Source of the DNA: Micromonospora tarensis
GTDB taxonomy: Bacteria > Actinomycetota > Actinomycetes > Mycobacteriales > Micromonosporaceae
NCBI RefSeq assembly: GCF_016803395.1
Contig: NZ_JAEVHL010000012.1
Location: forward strand, 1 to 64,000
DNA length: 64,000 bases
Direction: 5' to 3'
In this document: one piece after another, positions 16,342 through 25,204 of the stretch
Layout: each line of letters starts with the position of its first letter
Position numbering within the stretch: the first letter of the stretch is position 1
Notes under the pieces: model-generated
The model's database searches: none
What the model saw: the letters and a program-made list of their open reading frames with translations, nothing else
Told to the model about the DNA's origin: nothing
Translations under genes and position numbers: made by a program

Positions 16342-16464
16342 CCGCTCGGACGCGCGACGATGCTTACGGACACTACCCAGATGCCGTGAAGGATTCGCAT
16401 GGTGACACCTCACCGTTGGCCTCGACCGAGGCGCTAGGTGAACCACGCGGGCGGTCGCGCTCGC

Positions 16465-16470
16465 TAGAGT
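16465..16470 (+). promoter_or_regulatory. Putative -10 box for a leaderless sulfotransferase transcript
   Basis: TAGAGT fits TANNNT and lies 6 bases before the GTG at 16477. No ribosome site precedes that start, so leaderless expression is plausible. Confidence 0.4.
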
Positions 16471-16476
16471 GCACAG

Positions 16477-17178
16477 GTGATTGTCTGGGTGTCCTCGTTC
16501 CCCCGGTCCGGCAACACCTTCCTGCGAATCGCCCTCAACAGGCTCTACGGCGTGCGGACATCCGTCGTCTATGACGTCGACGGCGTGGCTGAGCGCCTGG
16601 GCGCCGATCTGGTCGGCTTCACCGAACGGCCTGCAGCGATCGATGCCATGCGCGAGTCCGAAGCGGTGCACCTCGTCAAGACACACCGGCAGCGCGACGA
16701 CCAAGTCGATGAGTTGGACAAGGCCATCTGCCTCGTCCGAGACGGCCGCGATGCACTCGTCTCGTGGGCCCGCCTGGCCAGCGAGGAAGACTCCACACGG
16801 TTCGCCTCAGAATTGAGCGCTATGATTGCCCGGCGGGACAAGGTTGGAACCGGTAGCTGGGGACGCAACGTGCTGAGCTGGCTGCGGCCACCGGCACCTC
16901 ACCGGGTGGTCCTCAGGTACGAGGAGCTCGCCCGTGAGCCGAGAGCGGCCATTGAACAGGTCATGGCAACCCTGGTACCCCAGCTCCGACCCCTCGCCGA
17001 CGCGCGGATTCCGTCGTTCACCGAGCTGCAGCAGTCCGACGACCGCTTCTTCCGCAAGGGGCTCATCGGCGCCCATCGCGACGAGCTGCCCGACGAGCTA
17101 CACCACCTTTTTTGGGCCCAGCCCGACAACGTCGCTGCGATGCAGCTACTTGGGTACGGGACCAAGACGGACGATTAA
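16477..17178 (+). CDS. Sulfotransferase-domain protein
   Basis: 233 residues, GTG start. The N-terminal SSFPRSGNTFLRIAL is the 5'-phosphosulfate-binding loop of PAPS-dependent sulfotransferases. CLVRDGRDALVSWA is the 3'-phosphate-binding Arg...Ser segment, and VVLRYEELAREP is the conserved YEEL region. It would transfer sulfate from PAPS to a hydroxyl or amine of an unknown acceptor. It is shorter than classical sulfotransferases (about 280) but contains all core motifs. It stands alone between a nitrilase gene and a convergent operon. Confidence 0.85.
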   Translation: MIVWVSSFPRSGNTFLRIALNRLYGVRTSVVYDVDGVAERLGADLVGFTERPAAIDAMRESEAVHLVKTHRQRDDQVDELDKAICLVRDGRDALVSWARLASEEDSTRFASELSAMIARRDKVGTGSWGRNVLSWLRPPAPHRVVLRYEELAREPRAAIEQVMATLVPQLRPLADARIPSFTELQQSDDRFFRKGLIGAHRDELPDELHHLFWAQPDNVAAMQLLGYGTKTDD

Positions 17179-17297
17179 CAGCACACCTGAGCGTGCGGTG
17201 GATGGCTGCGCGGCGATGGGCAGGCAAGCGACGATCCGGCGGTCCGGGGCGAGTTGATCCCTTCTCCGCAGCCGAGGCGATCCCTCCGGCGCCGTAG

Positions 17298-17606
17298 CTA
17301 CGTGATTCTCCATCCGCTGTTCCAGCAGGGGAACTTTGTTGTGAAGATGTTGACGTCGAGGTTCAGGGTGTGGGCGGCGGGCGCGAACAGCGCCGCGTAC
17401 TCCGCGTCGGGGGAGAAGAGGGTCCAGCGGTGCCGTCGGGCGTCGAGCACGAAGAGCAATCCCCATTGTGCAGTGTCGGTAGCGGCCAGTTCCTTCAGTT
17501 GTTTCCGCAGCCCGCCGGGAAGGTGGGCGTGGTCGATGCGGCCATGTCCGACGATCATCAGCGGGAGCTGAGGTTGGCCGCGGAGCAGGCGGCGCAGGTT
17601 CGGCAC
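17298..17606 (-). CDS. Unknown small protein, last gene of exporter operon
   Basis: 102 residues from the GTG at 17606, chosen because GGGAGG lies 7 bases before it; the much longer open frame overlaps the nitrilase gene in another register. The sequence has a predicted strand LPLMIVGHGRIDHAHLPGGL, then a Trp-rich middle, and ends in FPCWNSGWRIT. It lies 5 bases after the nitrilase stop and is surely co-transcribed with it. I do not recognise the family. The C-terminal aromatic-rich tail is unusual. Confidence 0.6.
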   Translation of the reverse strand: MPNLRRLLRGQPQLPLMIVGHGRIDHAHLPGGLRKQLKELAATDTAQWGLLFVLDARRHRWTLFSPDAEYAALFAPAAHTLNLDVNIFTTKFPCWNSGWRIT

Positions 17607-17611
17607 CGTCG

Positions 17612-18481
17612 TCACCTCCCGGTGCGGTTGTGGCTGCGTGGATCGTCCACGCGCCGCTGTCGGTAGATGGTGCCGTCGCGGGCGGTGGTGCGCCAGGGGC
17701 GGGCGTGGTGCACGGCGATGCGCAGTTCTGGGGCGTCGCGGTCGAGCGTGGCGCAGACCAGGTCGGCGCTGCCATCGGGTGCGCACCGTGCGAGCCAGCT
17801 GCCGTGCGGGCCGATAATTCCGGCGGGCATTGCGGTACTGCATTGCGCGGGCACCGAGACGCTCACCCACTGGCTCATGGTGGCCGCGTGGCCCTGGGCG
17901 ATAACGGCGAACATCGGGTCTTCGGAGAAGGTGGAGAACAGGACGCAGTCCACGCCCCTGTGCAGGTAGTCGAGGAATAACTCCGGGAAGTTGATCTCGA
18001 TGCAAAGTGCCAGGCCCAGCTTGAATCCCGCGACGTCGAGGACGGTTGGTGTGAAGCCGGGGGTGTAGAAGCGGGTGATCTCCGTGTGGGAGAGGTAGCG
18101 CTTGTCGTAGCGGTCGACGATGCGTCCCTGGTCGGAGATTACGTACAGGCTGTTGTGCGGGCGGTGCTCGCCGCTGAGTCGGTGGTTGCTGCCCAGGATC
18201 ACCCACAGGCCGAGTTCACCCGCGAGCGCAGCGGTCGTGTCCAGTTCTCTCCGCAGAGATGTCCAGTCGACGTCCCAGCCGGCGAAGTGGTCCTTGGCCT
18301 GCCCGGCGTACCCGGACAGGGCGCCTTCGGGGAACTGCACCAGGTGGGCGCCCTGCTGACGTGCGCGGCGCATCAGCGTACGGATTGCGGCGCCGTTGAG
18401 CGTGGCGTCGCAGGTGACCGGCGGTTGGGCGGCAGCGATCGTGAGAGTGGACGAGTCATCCATTCGGCGGGGGTCGAGCAT
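17612..18481 (-). CDS. Carbon-nitrogen hydrolase (nitrilase superfamily)
   Basis: 289 residues; the ATG at 18481 has AGGAGG about 10 bases upstream. Catalytic residues: Glu in VQFPEGALSGYAG, Lys in DRYDKRYLSHTE, Cys in LALCIEINFPE. The region after the Cys (YLHRGVDCVLFSTFSEDPMF) is duplicated in a decayed copy at 40055-40380. It probably hydrolyses an amide or carbamoyl group of a small molecule. In a six-gene run with two exporters and a nucleotidyltransferase, it may act on a product that is exported. Confidence 0.88.
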   Translation of the reverse strand: MLDPRRMDDSSTLTIAAAQPPVTCDATLNGAAIRTLMRRARQQGAHLVQFPEGALSGYAGQAKDHFAGWDVDWTSLRRELDTTAALAGELGLWVILGSNHRLSGEHRPHNSLYVISDQGRIVDRYDKRYLSHTEITRFYTPGFTPTVLDVAGFKLGLALCIEINFPELFLDYLHRGVDCVLFSTFSEDPMFAVIAQGHAATMSQWVSVSVPAQCSTAMPAGIIGPHGSWLARCAPDGSADLVCATLDRDAPELRIAVHHARPWRTTARDGTIYRQRRVDDPRSHNRTGR

Positions 18482-18515
18482 TCGGGGTGAGCCTCCTGGC
18501 GTCGATCGTGGGTGG

Positions 18516-19085
18516 TCAGGTGAGGACTCGGACTCGGGGCCAGCGGTGGGCGGGGCGTTGCCGTGTTAGTCGTTGCGCGGACACGGCGAGGCTGACTCGG
18601 GTCGGGTTGCGTTGCCAGATGCCGTCGAGGAGGTGCTCGAGTCCGTGTGGTGCGCAGACAGCGATGTGCCCGTCGGCGTCGAGACGGATCGCGACGGCGG
18701 TGGCGTATTCGGGCCAGGTCGCGACCGCGTCGGCGATGCTCCGCAGCGCGGGGACGGGGTCGCCTCCGAATCGGGTGGAATACCAGGTGTGCACGGCGGC
18801 CTGGTTCTTCGCCTCCCAGGGCGGTCCCGGCCAGATCGCCGTCAGCCGTCCGGTGGCGTGCTCGTCGTTGGCCCGGGTCAGGTCGGTGGTGTCGAAGAAT
18901 GCCACGTCGATGTCCCGGGCTCGGGAGAAGTCGAATCCGTGCCCGTAGCGTTGGTCCCACACCAGGTCCCTGAGGACACCAGCGCCAATCCAGGCGTCCG
19001 GTAGGCCCGAGTCCCGCACTGTGCGCAGCGCCCGCATCAGTGGCTGACTCGCGCCAACCTGACCGCGTAACTCGTCATCACGCAT
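18516..19085 (-). CDS. Nucleotidyltransferase-family protein (DUF925-like)
   Basis: 189 residues from the ATG at 19085. The N-terminal WIGAGVLRDLVWDQRYGHG and the acidic pair in RARDIDVAFFD match the nucleotidyltransferase fold (Gly-rich helix then DxD-like metal site) of the DUF925/YitS-type family. AIRLDADGHIAVCAPHGLEHLLDG and NPTR near the C-terminus are also typical of that family. Members are assumed to be nucleotidyltransferases, but the substrate is unknown. It is 34 bases upstream of the nitrilase gene and 44 bases after the TSCPD gene, so part of the same operon. Confidence 0.78.
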   Translation of the reverse strand: MRDDELRGQVGASQPLMRALRTVRDSGLPDAWIGAGVLRDLVWDQRYGHGFDFSRARDIDVAFFDTTDLTRANDEHATGRLTAIWPGPPWEAKNQAAVHTWYSTRFGGDPVPALRSIADAVATWPEYATAVAIRLDADGHIAVCAPHGLEHLLDGIWQRNPTRVSLAVSAQRLTRQRPAHRWPRVRVLT

Positions 19086-19128
19086 GCCCTGTCCGTCTCC
19101 CGCCAGGTTGAGGGTGATCGAGGTCGGG

Positions 19129-19584
19129 TCACCTGCGGAGGTGTGGCACCCAGCTGGCCGTAGGCAGTGGCGGCTGCGTGCTGGTTCGGGCGGCTCCAGG
19201 CAGCTCCGCGGCGTCTGGGTGCGGTGGCGCGGTGCTGGTGTGCTGCTGGTGGAGGCGGTGTGCGAGGTAGTCACTCAGTGAGGTCGCGTGTGGCACACCC
19301 GGGTCGGTGGTGGCGCCGGAAGGGGTGTAGTGGGTGTGCCGGAGTGGGGCCACGAACTCGGACGGGGGCGCGCCGGCTTGCAGCGCGGTGGTGATCGCTG
19401 TGGACAGCGCTTCGGTTAGGCCGGCCAGGGTGGAGCCGTGTTTGCCGACGCGCAGGTCGACGTGGGTGAGCTGACCGGACGAGGTGGCCGTGGTGAGGCG
19501 TCCCGTGGTGCCGTCCAGCACGAAATCGGTCGTGGTGCCGGTGTAGCGGCGGGGTGCCCGCCGCTGCGGGTTGTCATCGCTCAT
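19129..19584 (-). CDS. TSCPD-domain protein (ribonucleotide reductase-like tail)
   Basis: 151 residues; the start overlaps the MFS stop (ATGA). Residues about 27-115 match the TSCPD domain found at the end of B12-dependent ribonucleotide reductases: LRVGKHGSTLAGLTEALS, GAPPSEFVAPLRHTHY, and SLSDYLAHRL. Here it is a free-standing small protein with a Pro/Thr-rich tail. The Cys residues of the name motif are missing. The role in an exporter operon is unclear; a regulatory or nucleotide-binding function is possible. Confidence 0.72.
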   Translation of the reverse strand: MSDDNPQRRAPRRYTGTTTDFVLDGTTGRLTTATSSGQLTHVDLRVGKHGSTLAGLTEALSTAITTALQAGAPPSEFVAPLRHTHYTPSGATTDPGVPHATSLSDYLAHRLHQQHTSTAPPHPDAAELPGAARTSTQPPLPTASWVPHLRR

Positions 19585-20969
19585 TCTGCGTTCTCCCTGG
19601 GTGTGGTGGCGGTGGCCGTGACGGCGGTGGGCAGGCGGGTGCTCGCGCTAGCGGAACGACGTGCCGGTAGGCGACGTCCGCTGGGCGCGTTGGCGGCGGG
19701 GGTGTGGAGCGGGCTGTTCGGGGTTGTCTTCCACGGCAGGAATGCGGCGCTGGTGAGGGTGAGGGCGGCGGTTGCCGTGAGGGCGGTGCGGGGGCCGGTG
19801 GCGGCGGCGAGGATGCCGGCGGCTGCGATGACGATGGGTTGGGTGAGTTTGCTGGTGATGGACCAGGCGGTTAGGACGCGGGACAGGCAGTGCTCGCTGG
19901 TGTGGTTCATGCGGTAGGCGGCGAAGGTGGGATTGAACGTTCCCGCGGCGAACAGCAGGAGTGTGTCGGCGAGGGTGATGATGATCAGGCCCGGTGTGCC
20001 GGGCGGGGCGAGGGGGATGAATCCCATCCAGAGTGTGCGGGCGACGCCGGTGGTGAGCAGGACCCTGCGCAGGCCGTAGCGGGTGGTGAGGGGGCCGGCG
20101 GTGAGGGAGCCGAGGATGCCGCCGAGGCAGGGCAGTCCGAGGGCCAGGCCGTACTGCCAGGGAGCCAGGTGGAGGTCGCGGAGCATGAACACCGCGATGA
20201 TGGGCGTGCTGGCCGTGATGGCGCCGCCGAAGATGACGGCGTTGACGAACAGGGCTCGCAGGCCAGGGTGGTGAAGGATGTGCCGCCATCCTTCGATGGC
20301 TTCCCGGCCCCGGCTCGGGGTGGGTTGCCGCGTTGGTGGCGGCGGTTCGGGGCTGCGGAGGCGGCGGATCCCGAGCGCGGACATCAGGAAGCTCGCGGCG
20401 TCGACGGTGATGGACGCGGTAGCGCCGAGCCAGGACACGAGGACACCGCCGATGGGCGAGCCGAGGCTGTTCGCCGTCCACTGGGAGGTCTCGAATCGGC
20501 TGTTGGCGGTGACACGTTGATCGACGGTGACCAAATGCTTCAGGTGCGCGCCGCTGGCGGCGCTGAACACGATGGTGCCGGCGGTCTGCACGACGGCGAC
20601 GACGCACAGCTGCTCGTACGTCAGGGCGCCGAGCGCGGCGGCGATGGGGACGCTGGTCAGGGCCGCGCAGCGCAGCAGGTCGGCGCCGATCATCACCGGC
20701 CGTTTACGCCGGAACTCCACCCAGGGACCCAGGGGTAAGACGATGACCGCCGAGGCGAGGCCGGAGATCACCGCGAGCAGGGATATCTGCAGAGTCGATG
20801 AGTCCAGCAGCAGGATCGCGACCAGCGGCAGCGCGCCTGCCCCGACGGCGGAGCCCAGGTGGCTGACCGAGTAGGCGCCCCACAGGCGGTGGAAGTCACG
20901 GCTCAGCGGGGGAGGTGCGACGTTAACCTCCTCACGCAGCGCCCCACGCCGCGTTGCGATGTGATGCAT
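19581..20969 (-). CDS. MFS transporter (MFS_3 / EntS-like)
   Basis: 462 residues from the ATG at 20969, which overlaps the ABC transporter stop in TGATG; a TTG nine bases earlier is a weaker choice. Twelve hydrophobic helices. Features such as LWGAYSVSHLGSAVG at the first helix and WVEFRRKRPVM between helices 2 and 3 match the siderophore/macrolide exporter branch. It would export a small molecule, probably together with the upstream ABC transporter. The C-terminus is basic and Ser/Thr rich. Confidence 0.88.
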   Translation of the reverse strand: MHHIATRRGALREEVNVAPPPLSRDFHRLWGAYSVSHLGSAVGAGALPLVAILLLDSSTLQISLLAVISGLASAVIVLPLGPWVEFRRKRPVMIGADLLRCAALTSVPIAAALGALTYEQLCVVAVVQTAGTIVFSAASGAHLKHLVTVDQRVTANSRFETSQWTANSLGSPIGGVLVSWLGATASITVDAASFLMSALGIRRLRSPEPPPPTRQPTPSRGREAIEGWRHILHHPGLRALFVNAVIFGGAITASTPIIAVFMLRDLHLAPWQYGLALGLPCLGGILGSLTAGPLTTRYGLRRVLLTTGVARTLWMGFIPLAPPGTPGLIIITLADTLLLFAAGTFNPTFAAYRMNHTSEHCLSRVLTAWSITSKLTQPIVIAAAGILAAATGPRTALTATAALTLTSAAFLPWKTTPNSPLHTPAANAPSGRRLPARRSASASTRLPTAVTATATTPRENAE

Positions 20970-22921
20970 CAGATGCAACTAATCCCACTTTCGTAGCCGG
21001 CGGCTTGGAGGGCGAACAGTTCGGCGTACCGGCCACCGGCGGCGACGAGGTCGTCGTGGCTGCCGGCCTCGACCAGTCGGCCGTGATGCAGGACGAAGAT
21101 CCGGTCGGCGTGGCGGACGTTCGCCAGCCGATGCGTGATCAGGATCGTGGTGGCACGGCCCCTGCGGTCGCGGATGGCTTGGAACAGGGCGTCCTCGGCG
21201 CGGGGGTCGAGCGCGGACGACGGCTCGTCCATGATCAGCAGTTCGGCGTCGCGCAGGAAGCCACGGGCGGCGGTGATGCGCTGCCACTGCCCGCCGGAGA
21301 GGTCCTGACCTCGGGCGAACGTGCGGTCGAGCAGCGTCTCGTACCCGTGGGGTAGTTCGGTGATCATGTCGTGGGCGACGGCGCGGGCGGCGGCGGACTC
21401 GATGAGGTCCTGCTGGGCGATGGTGTCGACGTCGCCGATGGCGATGTTCGTGGCCGCGGTGAACGGCCACTTGTGGTATTCCTGCGTCACCACGGCGATC
21501 CGGGCGCGCAGCCTGCTGATGTCCCACTGCGACAGCGGGCGGCCGTTCCATTCGATGGCACCGTGGGTGGGGGTGCGCAGGGTGGCGATCATTGCCGCGA
21601 GGGTGGTCTTGCCGGAGCCGTTCTCCCCGACGAACGCGACCGTCTGCCCCGCGGTGATGGTCAAGGAGACGTCGTCGACGGCCGGGGTGTCCCGGTCCGG
21701 GTAACACAGGCTCACCCCGCTGACGGCCAGCTCGCGCAGCCGGTCGGGGAGCGTGCCGCCGGGTGCCGTGCCCAGGTGCTGGTCGGGCAGGTAGGCGGTG
21801 GCGCGGGCCATGAACCCGGTGTAGTCGCTGAAGTGCTGGCCCTCGGTGTAGACCCGGTCGACCTGGAACGTGACGATCGCGAGGGAGCGCTGCGCCGCCT
21901 GCACGGCGATCACGCACGTCGCCGCAGCGGCGAGCGGGATCTGCCCGTCGATCAACAACAGCCCGAGCAGTGCGTACACCACGGCGGTGGCTACTCCCCC
22001 GATCATCGCTCCGACCGACGTGGTGGTGGTGACCCGCCGCGCCAGGACGAGCTGGATGTCGGTCTCGACCTGCATGACCCGGTCGTACTGGTCGAGCAGG
22101 AACCGGCGCAGCCCGTACGACCGCAACTCCGGGGCGGACGCGCGCTCGGCCATCAGCCGCTGCAACAGCCACAACCGGCGTCGCCGCACCGACCCGGCCG
22201 TGTACGTCTGATACCGCAGGTGCCCCGCCCGTAGCGCCGCCCACCCGTTCGGCACCGTCGCCACCAACAGGGCCACCAGCAGCAGCGGATGGATCACCAC
22301 GACGGCGACCGCCACGGCGAGGACCCCGGCCAGCCCGGCGAGCAGGTTCATCGAGGACTGCACCAGCCCGATCGCGGATTCGGTGCCTCGCGAGGCGCGC
22401 TCCATCTCGTCGGCGAACGCGTCGGCGTCGAATGCCTCCAACCGCACCGCCGTGGACACCTCGAACAGGCCCCGCTCCACCTCCCGGCTCACCTGCGGCG
22501 TCAGACCGTTCTGCGCGTACCCCGTGGCGATGCCCATCCCCGCGCGCAGCGCGACCGTCACCGCCAGCACGGCCAGCGCGGGCAGCGCCGCCCGGACCTT
22601 GTCCGCCGTCGGGCCGCCGGCGAACAACTCGACCAACACCCGCTGCGTCGCCAACAGGCCGAACGCCGCCATCACCCCCGCACCGACCGTCGCCACGGCG
22701 ACCACACCGGTGCGGAGTCGGTCCGCGCGCCAACTGACGCCCAGAGCCGTCCAGACGAGCCGCGGCAACTCCGCGAAGACGGTGAACACCCCGGCCTCCG
22801 CCCGCGCCCGTACCCCCGTCTCCCACCACGTGGCCCGCAACTCCGGCAACACCGACTCCGGATGCGCTGTGCCCGGCTGGCCCGCTGTACTGGGGCTCTG
22901 TGCGGTGGTCGTCTGAGTCAT
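20969..22921 (-). CDS. ABC transporter, fused permease and ATPase
   Basis: 650 residues; the ATG at 22921 has GAGGAGG eight bases upstream. Six membrane helices (residues about 55-330) and a C-terminal ATPase with Walker A GENGSGKTTLAAM, signature LSGGQWQRITAARG, Walker B ELLIMDEPSSALDP and H-loop TILITHRLA. This is the half-size exporter architecture used for peptides, lipids and antibiotics; it would work as a homodimer. It is the first gene of the six-gene minus-strand operon. The promoter is probably within 22925-23070. Confidence 0.92.
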   Translation of the reverse strand: MTQTTTAQSPSTAGQPGTAHPESVLPELRATWWETGVRARAEAGVFTVFAELPRLVWTALGVSWRADRLRTGVVAVATVGAGVMAAFGLLATQRVLVELFAGGPTADKVRAALPALAVLAVTVALRAGMGIATGYAQNGLTPQVSREVERGLFEVSTAVRLEAFDADAFADEMERASRGTESAIGLVQSSMNLLAGLAGVLAVAVAVVVIHPLLLVALLVATVPNGWAALRAGHLRYQTYTAGSVRRRRLWLLQRLMAERASAPELRSYGLRRFLLDQYDRVMQVETDIQLVLARRVTTTTSVGAMIGGVATAVVYALLGLLLIDGQIPLAAAATCVIAVQAAQRSLAIVTFQVDRVYTEGQHFSDYTGFMARATAYLPDQHLGTAPGGTLPDRLRELAVSGVSLCYPDRDTPAVDDVSLTITAGQTVAFVGENGSGKTTLAAMIATLRTPTHGAIEWNGRPLSQWDISRLRARIAVVTQEYHKWPFTAATNIAIGDVDTIAQQDLIESAAARAVAHDMITELPHGYETLLDRTFARGQDLSGGQWQRITAARGFLRDAELLIMDEPSSALDPRAEDALFQAIRDRRGRATTILITHRLANVRHADRIFVLHHGRLVEAGSHDDLVAAGGRYAELFALQAAGYESGISCI

Positions 22922-23071
22922 GGACAAACCTCCTCAAAGTTGTTCGAATGGATGACCGTGGGACGTGCGTGAATCGGGCTGGTCGCCCGAAGGTGGCCTC
23001 CCGTAGGTGGATTTTCAGCAGAGGGCTAGGAGTCGAATCGTGGATGCGGCTGGCCCGGGCAGGGCCGGGGC

Positions 23072-23554
23072 TCAGGTGACCGGCAGCCCGTTCTCCAAAT
23101 ACCTGGTGAACCCGTGGCCGCGTGCTTTCTGGGCCGCGGCGACGCGTCGGGCCAGTAGCGCCGGAAGGCGTTGATCGGCCTCCGGCTGGTCGCACCAGGA
23201 CCAACTGCGCAACTCGGTCGGCGGCAACACGATCTGATCCGCGTGCTCGAGCGTGAGCGTGCCCGCGTCGAAGACGAACATGACCCCCTCGGTGCGGCCA
23301 GCCTGCGGTGGCACCCAGTCCATGACCAGCAGCCGGCCGGGCGTCAGGGTCAGCCCGAGTTCCTCACGGCACTCCCGGACCGCCGCCTGGTAGGGCGACT
23401 CGTCGGCCTCGACGCACCCACCAGGGATCTCCCACGAGGCGTTGTATGCCGGCTCGACCAGCAGCACTCGACCGCGAGGATCGGTCAGGAGCAGCCCTGC
23501 GGCCATCCGCTTACGAGGTAGATCGACGGTGAAGTCACGGCGTTCGGCGGGCAT
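23072..23554 (-). CDS. NUDIX hydrolase
   Basis: 160 residues from the ATG at 23554; a longer open frame upstream is not conserved-looking. The Nudix box is intact: GGCVEADESPYQAAVRECRE followed by ELG, with the metal-binding REcrEE glutamates. The N-terminal RKRMAAGLLLTD strand and WSWCDQPEADQRLP resemble MutT/ADP-ribose-type members. It hydrolyses a nucleoside diphosphate derivative; the exact substrate cannot be told. It stands alone upstream of the exporter operon on the same strand, separated by 150 bases. Confidence 0.88.
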   Translation of the reverse strand: MPAERRDFTVDLPRKRMAAGLLLTDPRGRVLLVEPAYNASWEIPGGCVEADESPYQAAVRECREELGLTLTPGRLLVMDWVPPQAGRTEGVMFVFDAGTLTLEHADQIVLPPTELRSWSWCDQPEADQRLPALLARRVAAAQKARGHGFTRYLENGLPVT

Positions 23555-23851
23555 GAGTCGACCGTAGGACGCCAGCCGTCCGACACGCCCGCCGCGCCGT
23601 GCCACGACATTGTCGGCAGATACCGCCGCCGACGCCGACAAGACTGCGACATCGCTGACCGCGCGTGACTCCTACAGGCGGCCGAGGCAGCCGCTAGGCT
23701 GCCTGGCCCCGCGCGGCTGTCGGCCAAACCCCGTCCGCGCCCTACCGACGCACGACGGCCCGTGGTAACCAATCCAGGAATTGTCGGAGGTAGCGGATAG
23801 GTTCTGCCCGCACCGTGACCGCATCTCGGCACCGCCAGGGGGTGGCAAACC

Positions 23852-25204
23852 ATGGCCGACACCGACGAGATCACGACGGCACGCCGCGCGCTCGGCCGCC
23901 AGCTCGCACAGCTGCGCCGAGATGCCAACCTCACCCAGCAGGGCCTCGCCCGGCTCGTGCAGTACGGCCGCAGCTCCGTCGCCAACACCGAGACCGGCCG
24001 TCAACACCCCGAGCGCGAGTTCTGGGCACGCTGCGACACCGCCCTGCACACCTGCGGCGTCCTTGCCCAGGAGTACGACCGCATCGCCAAGCGTGCCCAG
24101 CGGATACAACCGCAGTCGACGGCCGTCCCCTCGAAGACCCCCGACCGGCCGCAGCCCACCGCCGGCACCGGTTCCACTGAGGGCGGTGAGAACGATTCGG
24201 CTTTCTGGGAAACCGAGGATTGCATCAACGCCCGCCGGCTCGCGTTGAAGTCCGGCACCGACGATGACGCCCGACTTAGCTACCTCGAAGGCGAGGTCCA
24301 TCGCGCGATCGCCGACAACGAACGACTCCCCTCAGCCGTCCTCCTGGCACGCATGCGACCGCTGCGCGCCTACGTCGATCAGCTCATGGCCGGGCGGCAG
24401 CACCCACCACAACGCGCCCGGCTGTACACCCTCGCCGCTCACCTATCCGGGCTGCTCGGCGCCCTCGCGCTGGACCTCGGTGCGTTCCGCGTCGCTCACG
24501 CCTACGCCGCAGAAGCATTCGACCTCGCCGACACAGCACAGCAACACGACGTGCGGGCATGGGCACGCGCCACCCAAAGCCTCATCGCCTTCTACACCGG
24601 CGAACACCACGACGCGCTCGCCTATGCCCAAGACGGCCTGCGCCACTCCGGCTCCGGCCCTCACACCATCCGCCTGACGATCAACGGCAAAGCGCGGGCA
24701 CTGGCACACCTTGGCGACCGCTACGGCGTCGATGAAGCCGTCAATCACGCGTTCACCATGCTGGCCGAGCAACCGCACGACACGACCGTTAGCACGAGCC
24801 TCGCCCTCGGCCCGTACTGCTACCCCCGCACAGCAGCCAACGCTGCGACCGCCTACCTCGTCCTGAACTGCGGCAAGAACGTCACCGCCCACCTCTCCGG
24901 GGCCATCGACGCGTTCGACGCCGCAGAGCTGCGCGGCCCGCAAGCCCTCAGCCGCCTTGACCTGGCCACCGCCTACCTACACCACGCTGACCCGGATCCC
25001 GAACAGGCCGCAGAGCTGGCGTTGAACGCTCTCGCCCTGACCGCGGACCACCGCTACGAGTCGGTCAACCAGCGCACCCACCAATTCCTCACCAGCGCCA
25101 AACCGTTCGCCGCCATGCCGCAGATGCGTCACATCGCGGAGCAGCTCGCCGTCCGCGCTCACAGAAGCCGGCGTGCGCCGCCAGCTTTACCATTTGCGAC
25201 ATGA
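23852..25204 (+). CDS. XRE-family regulator with TPR-like C-terminal region
   Basis: 450 residues. The N-terminal helix-turn-helix (about residues 10-55) contains LTQQGLARLVQYGRSSVANT, with the family motif ETGRQHPEREFW after it. The remaining 370 residues are Ala/Leu-rich helices that look like tetratricopeptide repeats. Five other complete regulators of this type occur in the window. Members are thought to sense peptides or metabolites through the repeats, but no ligand is known. The stop overlaps the ATG of the 2H phosphoesterase gene, so the pair forms an operon. Confidence 0.85.
   Translation: MADTDEITTARRALGRQLAQLRRDANLTQQGLARLVQYGRSSVANTETGRQHPEREFWARCDTALHTCGVLAQEYDRIAKRAQRIQPQSTAVPSKTPDRPQPTAGTGSTEGGENDSAFWETEDCINARRLALKSGTDDDARLSYLEGEVHRAIADNERLPSAVLLARMRPLRAYVDQLMAGRQHPPQRARLYTLAAHLSGLLGALALDLGAFRVAHAYAAEAFDLADTAQQHDVRAWARATQSLIAFYTGEHHDALAYAQDGLRHSGSGPHTIRLTINGKARALAHLGDRYGVDEAVNHAFTMLAEQPHDTTVSTSLALGPYCYPRTAANAATAYLVLNCGKNVTAHLSGAIDAFDAAELRGPQALSRLDLATAYLHHADPDPEQAAELALNALALTADHRYESVNQRTHQFLTSAKPFAAMPQMRHIAEQLAVRAHRSRRAPPALPFAT

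Noticed and set aside
20979..23204. 741-codon open frame on the minus strand
   Set aside because: It is a GC-bias shadow of the ABC transporter in another frame, with Arg/Gly-rich composition.
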